A stretch of 8,625 bases of DNA from an uncultured Bacilli bacterium (GTDB taxonomy: Bacteria > Bacillota_I > Bacilli_A > RF39 > UBA660). Where the stretch lies: contig CANPWS010000042.1 in NCBI GenBank assembly GCA_947584955.1, forward strand, positions 1 through 8,625, read 5' to 3'. The position numbers and the translations under genes were made by a program. The notes below the pieces were generated by a model, which saw nothing but the letters and a program-made list of their open reading frames with translations, was not told the DNA's origin and did not search any database. Below, piece by piece: positions 1-5,249 of the stretch. Position 1 is the stretch's first letter, and every line of letters starts with the position of its first letter.

Positions 1-607
1 ATCAAATGTAACTAATTCAGAATATATGTTTAGTAGTGCAGAAAATTTAACAAATATAGGATCATTAAATATTTGGGATGTGCATCATATGAAAGATATG
101 TCTGGAATGTTTAAGGGATGTACAAAACTATCTGGACTTGATTTAACAAATTGGAAAACAACTTCTGCACAAGAGCTTGATCACATGTTTGATACTTATA
201 AAGGATCAAATACCGTAGGAGATTTAAGTAATTGGGATATATCGAACGTAATAAAAATAAATAATATGTTTGCATATACAAGTTTAAAAAATATAGGAAA
301 CATAAATAAATGGAATACATCAAAGGTAACAGATATGAATGAAGTATTTAGAAATACTAATTTTGATAGTTTAGATATAAGTTCTTGGGATACAACAAAT
401 GTAACAACATTCGAAAAAATGTTTAAAGAAGCAAAATTACCAAATATGACTTTTAATCTAAAAAATATAACTACACCAGTAATAACAGAAATGTTTAAGA
501 GTGCAACAGGAAATATAACAATAAATTATATTCAAAGTCTATCATCTGTTGCTGAAGAACTAAGAAGTCAAAATCCAGCTGTAGTAACTTTAGGTAATAC
601 AATATAA
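1..607 (+). CDS. BspA-like leucine-rich repeat surface protein, 3' end only
   Basis: The reading frame is open from base 2 and ends at TAA (605-607), giving 201 visible residues. The ATG at 26 is not the start, because repeat sequence continues upstream of it to the window edge. The protein is about six degenerate repeats of 23-28 residues, each with a core like L-D-L-x-x-W-x-T-x-x-V-x-x-M-x-x-M-F. This is the BspA/DUF285-type repeat found in surface proteins of gut and oral bacteria, often implicated in adhesion. Repeats decay toward the C-terminus: the last two lose the Trp and the protein ends in ...AVVTLGNTI. No LPXTG motif, hydrophobic tail or basic end is present, so any anchor must lie in the missing N-terminal part. 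The exact ligand cannot be inferred. The family call is secure; surface location is inferred from the family. Confidence 0.85.
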   Translation, partial: SNVTNSEYMFSSAENLTNIGSLNIWDVHHMKDMSGMFKGCTKLSGLDLTNWKTTSAQELDHMFDTYKGSNTVGDLSNWDISNVIKINNMFAYTSLKNIGNINKWNTSKVTDMNEVFRNTNFDSLDISSWDTTNVTTFEKMFKEAKLPNMTFNLKNITTPVITEMFKSATGNITINYIQSLSSVAEELRSQNPAVVTLGNTI

Positions 608-608
608 A

Positions 609-649
609 ATAAAAAGAATATTCTCTTTTTTAGATGATATTCTTTTTAT
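609..649. terminator. Bidirectional terminator between convergent genes
   Basis: A perfect 13-bp inverted repeat (609-621 with 637-649) encloses a 15-base loop. The stem has A-runs on its left arm and T-runs on its right arm, so it reads as a hairpin with a U-tract on either strand. It lies just after the BspA-like stop codon and 46 bases beyond the DUF378 stop on the other strand, and could serve both. Confidence 0.75.
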
Positions 650-694
650 AATAATTAAATTTTGTTTTTATAAATTAAAAACTAAATCAATAAT

Positions 695-892
695 CTATTT
701 GTCTAAATTTTTTGAAAAAATAGCAACGTCTATTAGTCCAGAAATTAAAACTAAAATATACACTATTCTAGTTAAAATAGTACCATCTCCGAATAAGTAT
801 TCTACTAAATTAAAATTAAAAAGTCCTACTAATCCCCAATTTAAACATCCAATAATACTTACAGCTAAAGATGCTTTTAATAATGTATTCAT
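695..892 (-). CDS. DUF378 family small membrane protein
   Basis: This encodes 65 residues, the usual size for DUF378 (YuzA-like) proteins. It has two hydrophobic segments, roughly residues 5-26 and 38-59. The first carries the family's conserved G-x-L-N-W-G-L-V-G-L-F core (residues 15-25), and the second the typical R-I-V-Y-I-L-V stretch followed by small residues. A strong Shine-Dalgarno AGGAGG sits just before the ATG (reverse complement of about 899-904), which fixes the start. It is transcribed on its own, convergent with the BspA-like gene and divergent from the lipoprotein gene. The family has no established biochemical role; it is presumed to be an inner-membrane protein. The family assignment is confident and nothing is claimed about function. 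Confidence 0.85.
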   Translation of the reverse strand: MNTLLKASLAVSIIGCLNWGLVGLFNFNLVEYLFGDGTILTRIVYILVLISGLIDVAIFSKNLDK

Positions 893-1012
893 AATTGTCC
901 TCCTTTTTTTAATGTTCTACTGTTATAATTAACAAAAATTTAAAATTTATTCATCATAATATAAAAATTAATTAATATAATTTATCAGAAAGAACAAAAT
1001 TGAGGTGAATTT
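893..1012. promoter_or_regulatory. Divergent intergenic region with candidate promoters
   Basis: For the plus strand, TATAAT at 976-981 lies 31 bases before the lipoprotein ATG and would give a leader of about 25 bases, but no good -35 is seen 16-18 bp upstream. A second candidate is the extended -10 TGTTATAAT at 921-929. The lipoprotein's Shine-Dalgarno is GAGGTG (1002-1007). For the minus strand, TATAAC (bases 927-922) is the only reasonable -10 for the DUF378 gene and also lacks a clear -35. Which boxes are used cannot be settled by eye. Confidence 0.4.
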
Positions 1013-2110
1013 ATGAAAAAAATTTTACTTTCTATATTACTAATTTTTACTATTTGTTTAACTGGATGTGGAAAAAAAGGTGAAAGTTATGTGCTTGATG
1101 AACTTACTAAAAAAATAGATAAAGCCAAATCGTATTATGCCGAAGGTCAAATGGAACTTATGAATAATGAAGATATTTATACTTATGACGTAAAAGTATC
1201 TTATAAAGAAGGAGATTATTATAAAGTAGAACTTACAAATACTGCAAATAATCATGAACAAGTAATTTTAAGAAATGATGAAGGAGTTTATGTTGTTACA
1301 CCAAGTTTAAATAAAAGCTTTAAATTTCAAAGTGATTGGCCATATAATAATTCACAAGCATATTTACTAACTTCATTATTAGATGATATTAATAATGATG
1401 AAAATAAAACATTTGAAGAAACTAAAGATGGATATATATATACAGTCGCAGTTAATTATCCAAATAATCAAAAATTAGTAAAACAAAAAATTTATATAGA
1501 TAAAGATATAAATATAAATAAAGTTGAAGTATTAGATACAAATGATAATGTACAAATAAAAATGAATTTTGATAATATTGATCTAAAAAGTGAATTTAAA
1601 GATGACTATTTTGATCTTGATACATTAATTACAGAAAAACAAGGTAGTAATAATGTAGAAAATAATAATACTAATAATAATACAAATAATGATAATAATA
1701 GTAATACAAATAATAATAGTAATACTGATAATAGTAATACTGAAAAAACAAAAGAAACTGCAACAATTGAAGATATAATCTATCCAATGTATTTACCTAC
1801 AAATACTTATTTAACTAATCAAGAAAAAGTAGATAAAGAAGATGGTCAAAGATTAATATTAACATTTGATGGTGATAGTTCATTTATGCTAATTGAAGAA
1901 ACAGTTAGTATGCCAGATGAACATCAAATAATACCAACTTATGGCGACTTGGAACTATTATCAGATACAATTGCAGTTGTTAATGACAATTCAGTAAACT
2001 GGATAAGTAATGGAATAGAATACTATGTAATAAGTGATGTAATGGCTAAAAATGAATTATTAGAAGTTGCAAGAAGTATAAGTGTAATACCTGTAAGTGC
2101 AGGTAAGTAA
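1013..2110 (+). CDS. ydcC: YdcC/GerS-like lipoprotein with LolA-type fold
   Basis: This encodes a 365-residue lipoprotein. Residues 1-18 are a lipoprotein signal peptide with lipobox LTGC and lipidation site Cys19, so the mature protein should sit on the outer face of the membrane. Residues 20-207 match Bacillus YdcC, a LolA-like lipoprotein related to GerS; the clearest stretch is around residues 84-115 (ILRNDEG, TPSLNKSF.FQSDWP, SQAYL). Residues 210-250 are an Asn/Ser/Thr-rich linker. Residues about 251-360 form a second small domain, as in longer YdcC-type proteins. GerS-type proteins act in sporulation and germination of clostridia, and YdcC is usually listed as sporulation-linked, but nothing else here suggests sporulation. 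A cell-envelope role is the safe inference. The start has an RBS (GAGGTG) and ends in its own terminator, so it is probably monocistronic. Confidence 0.8.
   Translation: MKKILLSILLIFTICLTGCGKKGESYVLDELTKKIDKAKSYYAEGQMELMNNEDIYTYDVKVSYKEGDYYKVELTNTANNHEQVILRNDEGVYVVTPSLNKSFKFQSDWPYNNSQAYLLTSLLDDINNDENKTFEETKDGYIYTVAVNYPNNQKLVKQKIYIDKDININKVEVLDTNDNVQIKMNFDNIDLKSEFKDDYFDLDTLITEKQGSNNVENNNTNNNTNNDNNSNTNNNSNTDNSNTEKTKETATIEDIIYPMYLPTNTYLTNQEKVDKEDGQRLILTFDGDSSFMLIEETVSMPDEHQIIPTYGDLELLSDTIAVVNDNSVNWISNGIEYYVISDVMAKNELLEVARSISVIPVSAGK
1649..1741 (+). repeat. AAT-type triplet repeat coding an Asn-rich linker
   Basis: About 31 codons are dominated by AAT, interrupted by ACT, ACA, AGT and GAT. They encode residues about 213-243 of the lipoprotein: mostly Asn, with Thr, Ser and a few Asp. 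The tract joins the LolA-like domain to the C-terminal domain and is probably a flexible spacer. Triplet tracts like this can change length by slippage without breaking the frame. Confidence 0.75.
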
Positions 2111-2121
2111 ATAAATTTTTC

Positions 2122-2151
2122 AGCAAATACTTTACTAGTATTTGTTTTTTT
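2122..2151 (+). terminator. Terminator after the lipoprotein gene
   Basis: A perfect 8-bp stem (2124-2131 with 2137-2144) closes a 5-base loop and can extend by one G-U and one A-U pair. Seven T's follow (2145-2151). The hairpin begins 11 bases after the stop codon. Confidence 0.8.
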
Positions 2152-2159
2152 GCTATAAT
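2131..2159 (+). promoter_or_regulatory. Extended -10 promoter for the membrane protein gene
   Basis: The extended -10 TGCTATAAT (2151-2159) matches the consensus fully. TTTACT (2131-2136) is 17 bp before the TATAAT and agrees with TTGACA at four of six positions. It lies in the loop of the preceding terminator hairpin, and the terminator's T-run forms the spacer. The predicted start near 2166 gives an 18-base leader containing GGAGG (2174-2178). Confidence 0.7.
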
Positions 2160-2183
2160 TTATGTATACAAACGGAGGAAGTT

Positions 2184-2741
2184 ATGGGAAGAGAATTAAG
2201 AAGAAAACAAGCAAAAAAAGAAGGAAGACCTTTAAAAGAAAATAATAAAAATAATAAAAGTGATAATCAATATGATGATATATATAAATTATTAAAAGTA
2301 TTTGGAATTATTTTATTAGTAATATTATTAATATATCTTTTTGTAGCAATTGTTATAACAAAAGAAATAGAGATATTTAAAAAAGATAATGAAAATGTTG
2401 AAAATACAAATGATAAAGTAGAAAATCAAATATTAGCAAGAAATACTTTTTTACAAAAAGATTTAGAATATTATGTATATTTTTATGATTTTGATGATGA
2501 AGTAGGTAGTATAAATGTTTTAATAGATACTAAACTTTCTGATGAAAAAGTCTATAGAGTAAATACAAATGATGCATTTAATACAAATTATGTAGCTGAA
2601 GATGTAGGTAATCGTAATGCTCAAAAAATTGAGGATGTTAAAGTAATTAATCCAACATTAATTAAAATAAATGATGGAATAATAACATCTTATTATGAAA
2701 ACTCAAATGAAATAATTGAATATTTAGAAAATTTAGAGTAA
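2184..2741 (+). CDS. Single-pass membrane protein, thioredoxin-like, no CXXC
   Basis: I do not recognise a named family. The start at 2184 is chosen because GGAGG (2174-2178) sits five bases before it; an in-frame ATG at 2142 would lie inside the terminator and promoter. The 185-residue product has a basic, Lys/Asn-rich cytoplasmic N-terminus (1-35), one transmembrane helix (about 36-60), an acidic spacer (61-80) and an outward-facing domain (81-185). That domain looks like a thioredoxin fold: strand YYVYFY (96-101), a helix, strand YRVNT (124-128), then INPTLIKI (155-162) followed by a G and a final helix. N-P-T-L-I-K-I resembles the thioredoxin cis-proline loop. Where CXXC should follow the first strand there is DFDDE, and the whole protein has no cysteine, so it cannot be a thiol oxidoreductase. 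The fold is inferred from pattern only. Confidence 0.75.
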   Translation: MGRELRRKQAKKEGRPLKENNKNNKSDNQYDDIYKLLKVFGIILLVILLIYLFVAIVITKEIEIFKKDNENVENTNDKVENQILARNTFLQKDLEYYVYFYDFDDEVGSINVLIDTKLSDEKVYRVNTNDAFNTNYVAEDVGNRNAQKIEDVKVINPTLIKINDGIITSYYENSNEIIEYLENLE

Positions 2742-2752
2742 AAAGATAAATT

Positions 2753-2789
2753 AAAAACTAAGAATATGTTAATTATACTTAGTTTTTTT
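2753..2789 (+). terminator. Terminator after the thioredoxin-like gene
   Basis: A perfect 10-bp stem (2753-2762 with 2778-2787) encloses a 15-base loop, and the right arm runs into seven T's (2783-2789). It starts 12 bases after the stop codon. Confidence 0.8.
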
Positions 2790-2808
2790 ATAAATTTTTC
2801 TTTTATTT

Positions 2809-2818
2809 TGCATATAAT
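2809..2818 (+). promoter_or_regulatory. Candidate -10 promoter for ylbD
   Basis: TATAAT at 2813-2818 is preceded by TGCA, so the TG is one base further away than in a standard extended -10. No convincing -35 is found 16-18 bp upstream; the region is T-rich. The predicted start near 2825 would fall within the Shine-Dalgarno AGGTGG (2824-2829), so the real start may be a little upstream. Confidence 0.5.
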
Positions 2819-2833
2819 TTATTAGGTGGTTAT

Positions 2834-3217
2834 ATGTCTTTAAAAATAGAAGAATTTAAATCTTTTGCAAGAGAAAATCCACAACTAATAACATATGTAA
2901 AAGACGGAAAGATGACATGGCAAAGTTTTTATGAAATATATGATATTTATGGAAAAGAAAGTGAAGTTTGGAAAGAATACTTAGAAAAAAAAGAAAATAA
3001 AGAGGAAAGTACTTCAAAAAGTAAAAAAACTGGTAGTACTTCATTTAGCGATATAGTAAATCTTGCCAAAAATATGGATGTAGATAAAGTCCAAGAAGGA
3101 ATAAATTCACTCCAAAAAGCAATATCATTATTCTCAGATTTATTTATAAAATCAGATACAGATGTAGGTAAAAATAATTATACACCAAGACCAATTTATA
3201 GGAGTTTTGAAGATTAA
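2834..3217 (+). CDS. ylbD: YlbD-family protein
   Basis: The 127-residue product is close in size to Bacillus YlbD. The N-terminal half has the family pattern: an F-K-x-F helix, then ENPQLI (14-19), an acidic/basic turn with K-x-T-W-Q-x-F-Y-E (27-35), and a W-K-E-Y-L helix. Residues about 50-68 are a Lys/Ser/Thr/Glu-rich linker, followed by two amphipathic helices (about 69-105) and a short polar tail. There is no signal peptide or membrane segment, so it is probably cytoplasmic. Bacillus YlbD is annotated as a putative spore-coat protein, but this is a name more than a demonstrated activity. The assignment is strengthened by ylbE directly downstream and rsmD after that, the same order as in Bacillus. 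The stop overlaps the ylbE start in TAATG, so the two are probably translated together. Confidence 0.8.
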   Translation: MSLKIEEFKSFARENPQLITYVKDGKMTWQSFYEIYDIYGKESEVWKEYLEKKENKEESTSKSKKTGSTSFSDIVNLAKNMDVDKVQEGINSLQKAISLFSDLFIKSDTDVGKNNYTPRPIYRSFED

Positions 3218-3438
3218 TGAGTTTAGATGTACAATTTAAAATAAATAGTAATGCTATGTATCAAAAATTTATTAGAGAAAATCCATATTGGTATAAAATT
3301 TTAAATAGAGATCCATTAGAATTTAAAAATTTCGTGTTAGATCTTAAAGATAAATATGAATTAAAAGTATCTGATCGAATAAATAAAATGTTAGATAATA
3401 TTAATACAATACAAACATTTTTGGATGTTTTAAAATAG
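3217..3438 (+). CDS. ylbE: YlbE-like protein
   Basis: This 73-residue protein has the YlbE signature F-I-R-E-N-P-Y-W-Y (residues 18-26) followed by L-N-R-(D/N)-P (29-33), then a helical C-terminal half ending in a hydrophobic helix typical of the family. It has no signal peptide and its function is unknown in Bacillus as well. Its ATG shares one base with the ylbD TAA. An AGGAG (3200-3204) inside the end of ylbD is 12 bases before the ATG, so initiation may rely on both that site and coupling to ylbD. The two genes form one transcription unit that ends at the hairpin directly after this stop codon. Confidence 0.85.
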   Translation: MSLDVQFKINSNAMYQKFIRENPYWYKILNRDPLEFKNFVLDLKDKYELKVSDRINKMLDNINTIQTFLDVLK

Positions 3439-3459
3439 ATTACTTGTTAATCTTTTTTT
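3437..3459 (+). terminator. Terminator overlapping the ylbE stop codon
   Basis: A 6-bp stem (AGATTA 3437-3442 with TAATCT 3448-3453) closes a 5-base loop and is followed by T's through 3459. The left arm begins inside the TAG stop codon. The stem is short and AU-rich, so termination may be incomplete, with some read-through into rsmD. Confidence 0.65.
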
Positions 3460-3472
3460 CTTTTGCTATAAT
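3444..3472 (+). promoter_or_regulatory. Extended -10 promoter for rsmD
   Basis: TTGTTA (3444-3449) and the extended -10 TGCTATAAT (3464-3472) are separated by 17 bp. The -35 spans the loop and the right arm of the ylbE terminator hairpin. The predicted start near 3479 gives a 13-base leader that begins in the Shine-Dalgarno (AGGAAG). Confidence 0.7.
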
Positions 3473-3491
3473 AAAAAAGGAAGTGTATTTT

Positions 3492-4043
3492 ATGAGAGTA
3501 ATAAGTGGAATATTAAAAGGTAGAATTATAAAAGGATATGATATCGACGGAACAAGACCTACAATGGATAGAGTAAAAGAAAGTGTTTTTGCTAGTATAC
3601 AAGAAAATATTAAAGATGCAGTTGTCTTAGACTTATTTTGTGGAAGTGGGAATATTGGAATTGAAGCAATAAGTAATGGTGCAGAAAAATGTTATTTTGT
3701 AGATAATAACGATAAGGCTACAAAAGTTGTTTTAGAAAATGTAAATAATTTTAAAATTAATAATAAAGTTAAAGTACTTACGATGGATTATAAAAAAAGC
3801 TTAAAATATTTTTCTTTAAATAATATAAAGTTTGATATTATTTTTGCAGATCCACCATATGATTATGATGTTATAGAAAAAATAATAAATTATGTAAATA
3901 AATATAATTTACTAAAAAAAGATGGATTATTAGTAGTAGAATATGCCAAAGGTAATTTAAAAGAAGAATATGACCTATTAAAATTATATAAAAGTAAAAA
4001 ATATTCTTGGAAATATGTAAATATCTATAAAAATAATAGTTAA
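3492..4043 (+). CDS. rsmD: 16S rRNA (guanine(966)-N(2))-methyltransferase RsmD
   Basis: RsmD uses S-adenosylmethionine to methylate N2 of G966 in 16S rRNA during assembly of the small ribosomal subunit. The 183-residue length is normal. The start at 3492 gives the family N-terminus MRVISG..KGR; an in-frame ATG at 3444 would lie within the preceding terminator, upstream of the promoter -10. Visible motifs are TRPTMDRVKESVF (21-33, typical of RsmD), the SAM-binding loop DLFCGSGN (47-54), acidic D71 at the end of the next strand, and catalytic DPPY (120-123). In Bacillus the orthologue is ylbH and also lies downstream of ylbD-ylbE, normally with ylbF and ylbG between and coaD after. Here those are absent: rsmD has its own promoter and is followed by a terminator. 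Confidence 0.95.
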   Translation: MRVISGILKGRIIKGYDIDGTRPTMDRVKESVFASIQENIKDAVVLDLFCGSGNIGIEAISNGAEKCYFVDNNDKATKVVLENVNNFKINNKVKVLTMDYKKSLKYFSLNNIKFDIIFADPPYDYDVIEKIINYVNKYNLLKKDGLLVVEYAKGNLKEEYDLLKLYKSKKYSWKYVNIYKNNS

Positions 4044-4050
4044 TTAAAAA

Positions 4051-4087
4051 AAAGTAAACTAATAGTGTATTTACTTTATTTTTTTTT
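4051..4087 (+). terminator. Terminator after rsmD
   Basis: AAAGTAAA (4051-4058) pairs perfectly with TTTACTTT (4070-4077) around an 11-base loop. After one A comes a run of nine T's (4079-4087). A-runs lie to the left, as in many such hairpins. It starts 8 bases after the rsmD stop. Confidence 0.75.
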
Positions 4088-4103
4088 CTTTTTAGCTTAT
4101 AAT
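4075..4103 (+). promoter_or_regulatory. Candidate promoter for the transglutaminase-fold gene
   Basis: TATAAT occurs twice in tandem, at 4098-4103 and 4104-4109. A weak -35, TTTATT (4075-4080), lies 17 bp before the first copy and overlaps the right arm of the rsmD terminator. From the first box the leader would be about 9 bases, starting at the Shine-Dalgarno GGTGA (4110-4114). The second box overlaps that site and is less likely. Confidence 0.5.
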
Positions 4104-4118
4104 TATAATGGTGATACT

Positions 4119-5153
4119 ATGAATAGAGACAGTATTATTTTAACAGTAAAAAGTATGAATGATATTGAGAAATTAAAATATAATAATAAAATAAAATATT
4201 TAAATATAGATTTAATAGATATAGATAAAGAGGCTATATTATATTTAAAAGAAAAAGGAAAAAAATATCTTTATGCGGATTCAATTAATAATAAAAATGG
4301 TTATATCTATGTAGATTATGATACCTTTATAAAAGGAGAAAAAATAATAAATGATATAATTTTAAATATACCTATTGAAGCTAGTGATATAGAAATAGCT
4401 AAATATCTTTATGTAAATTTAGGAAAAAGAATTGGTTATGATATAAATAGTGTATATGAAAAAAATGAAAATTTTAATTTTGAAGAAGTAAGTGTTGTAA
4501 ATAATATTTGGAGCTCTATTGTAAATGGTAAGGGTACTAATCAGTCATATTGCAAACTTTATTTATATTTATGCTCTTTATTTAATATAAACTGTGAAAT
4601 AGTAACGGTTAATACTAAAGGATATTTATGTAATAAAATTACAATTAATGGTAAGCATCTAATCGTTGATCTTACTAAAGATGCAGCCTTTATTCAAGCT
4701 AATTTTAAAACAAGATATTTTTCTAATTACAATGATGAACTAGAATTAGATAAAAATATTTCATATATTAATGATATTCCAATAGATATAAAATTAGATA
4801 AAAAATTAAAAAAAATAGATTATGATAGTGATGATGTAATGTTAGCTTTTTTAGAAAGTACCCAAGATGATATAAACATTTCAAAGATAAAGCCTATTGA
4901 ACTAGGAATAATTTATGATTTATTGTTTAAAAAGTATTTACCAGATTTAGAAATAAAAATAAATAATTTATATATAAATTGTTTATCTAATATAAAAAAA
5001 CATTTTATATTAATAACTTACAATAATAATCATTATAGTTATAATTATAATAAACATACTTTTATGAAAATAGAAGAGCAAAAACTACTTGATAATTTAA
5101 AGAGTGAAAAAATAGGATTATATTTAGATGAAGATGTTCCTATAAATATATAA
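4119..5153 (+). CDS. Transglutaminase-fold protein, probably inactive
   Basis: This encodes a 344-residue protein with no signal peptide or membrane helix, so probably cytoplasmic. The start at 4119 is set by GGTGA at 4110-4114; an earlier in-frame ATG (4065) lies inside the terminator. Residues about 88-195 follow the transglutaminase-like pattern: helix I-E-I-A-K-Y-L-Y-V-N-L-G, then I-G-Y-D (105-108), the nucleophile helix region G-T-N-Q-S-Y-C-K-L-Y (139-148), and strands N-K-I-T-I-N-G-K-H-L-I-V-D-L-T (172-186). Against the usual G-V-C-Q-G-Y and H-A-W-N motifs, the catalytic Cys position holds N141 and the His position Y169; only D184 remains. C145 is four residues away and would not be equivalent. 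Residues 1-80 and 200-344 match nothing I recognise. It is alone between terminators, so context gives no function. The fold is moderately sure; loss of activity is inferred. Confidence 0.7.
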   Translation: MNRDSIILTVKSMNDIEKLKYNNKIKYLNIDLIDIDKEAILYLKEKGKKYLYADSINNKNGYIYVDYDTFIKGEKIINDIILNIPIEASDIEIAKYLYVNLGKRIGYDINSVYEKNENFNFEEVSVVNNIWSSIVNGKGTNQSYCKLYLYLCSLFNINCEIVTVNTKGYLCNKITINGKHLIVDLTKDAAFIQANFKTRYFSNYNDELELDKNISYINDIPIDIKLDKKLKKIDYDSDDVMLAFLESTQDDINISKIKPIELGIIYDLLFKKYLPDLEIKINNLYINCLSNIKKHFILITYNNNHYSYNYNKHTFMKIEEQKLLDNLKSEKIGLYLDEDVPINI

Positions 5154-5167
5154 AATAATTATTTAAT

Positions 5168-5209
5168 AAAGGCAATAGATTAATCTAATTGATTTTCTTG
5201 TCTTTTTTT
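5168..5209 (+). terminator. Terminator before the ECF operon
   Basis: AAAGGCAA (5168-5175) pairs with TTGTCTTT (5198-5205) through eight pairs including one G-U. The 22-base loop can form a small inner helix. Seven T's run from 5203 to 5209. It starts 15 bases after the stop codon of the transglutaminase-fold gene. Confidence 0.6.
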
Positions 5210-5226
5210 ATTTAAAAGTTTATAAT
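5198..5226 (+). promoter_or_regulatory. Promoter of the ecfA1-ecfA2-ecfT-truA operon
   Basis: TTGTCT (5198-5203) and TATAAT (5221-5226) are separated by 17 bp, and the -35 is in the right arm of the preceding terminator. The predicted start near 5233 gives a 17-base leader containing GAGG (5234-5237), 12 bases before the ATG. The leader is too short for a riboswitch. Confidence 0.65.
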
Positions 5227-5249
5227 ATAGCTAGAGGTTGTGATTTTTT

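Noticed and set aside
664..682. GTTTTTA/TAAAAAC hairpin downstream of the DUF378 gene
   Set aside because: The stem is almost entirely A-T with no following T-run; in DNA this rich in A and T it is expected by chance, and the hairpin at 609-649 is a better terminator.
699..932. Plus-strand 77-codon ORF
   Set aside because: It is antisense to the DUF378 gene, which has the family motif and an AGGAGG site; no RBS supports the plus-strand ORF.
1649..1741. CRISPR-like or tandem repeat array
   Set aside because: It is an in-frame Asn-rich coding tract with no regular repeat-spacer structure.
2142..2183. In-frame ATG extension of the thioredoxin-like membrane protein
   Set aside because: It runs through the terminator T-run and the TGCTATAAT promoter; the ATG at 2184 has GGAGG at ideal spacing.
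3444..3491. In-frame ATG-like extension of rsmD
   Set aside because: It overlaps the ylbE terminator and rsmD promoter; MRVISG at 3492 is the family's normal N-terminus.
4065..4118. In-frame upstream start for the transglutaminase-fold protein
   Set aside because: The extra residues are encoded by the terminator stem and T-run; GGTGA before 4119 marks the start.
5154..5249. Riboswitch controlling the ECF operon
   Set aside because: The gap is fully used by a terminator and promoter, leaving a leader of about 17 bases; no aptamer could fit.
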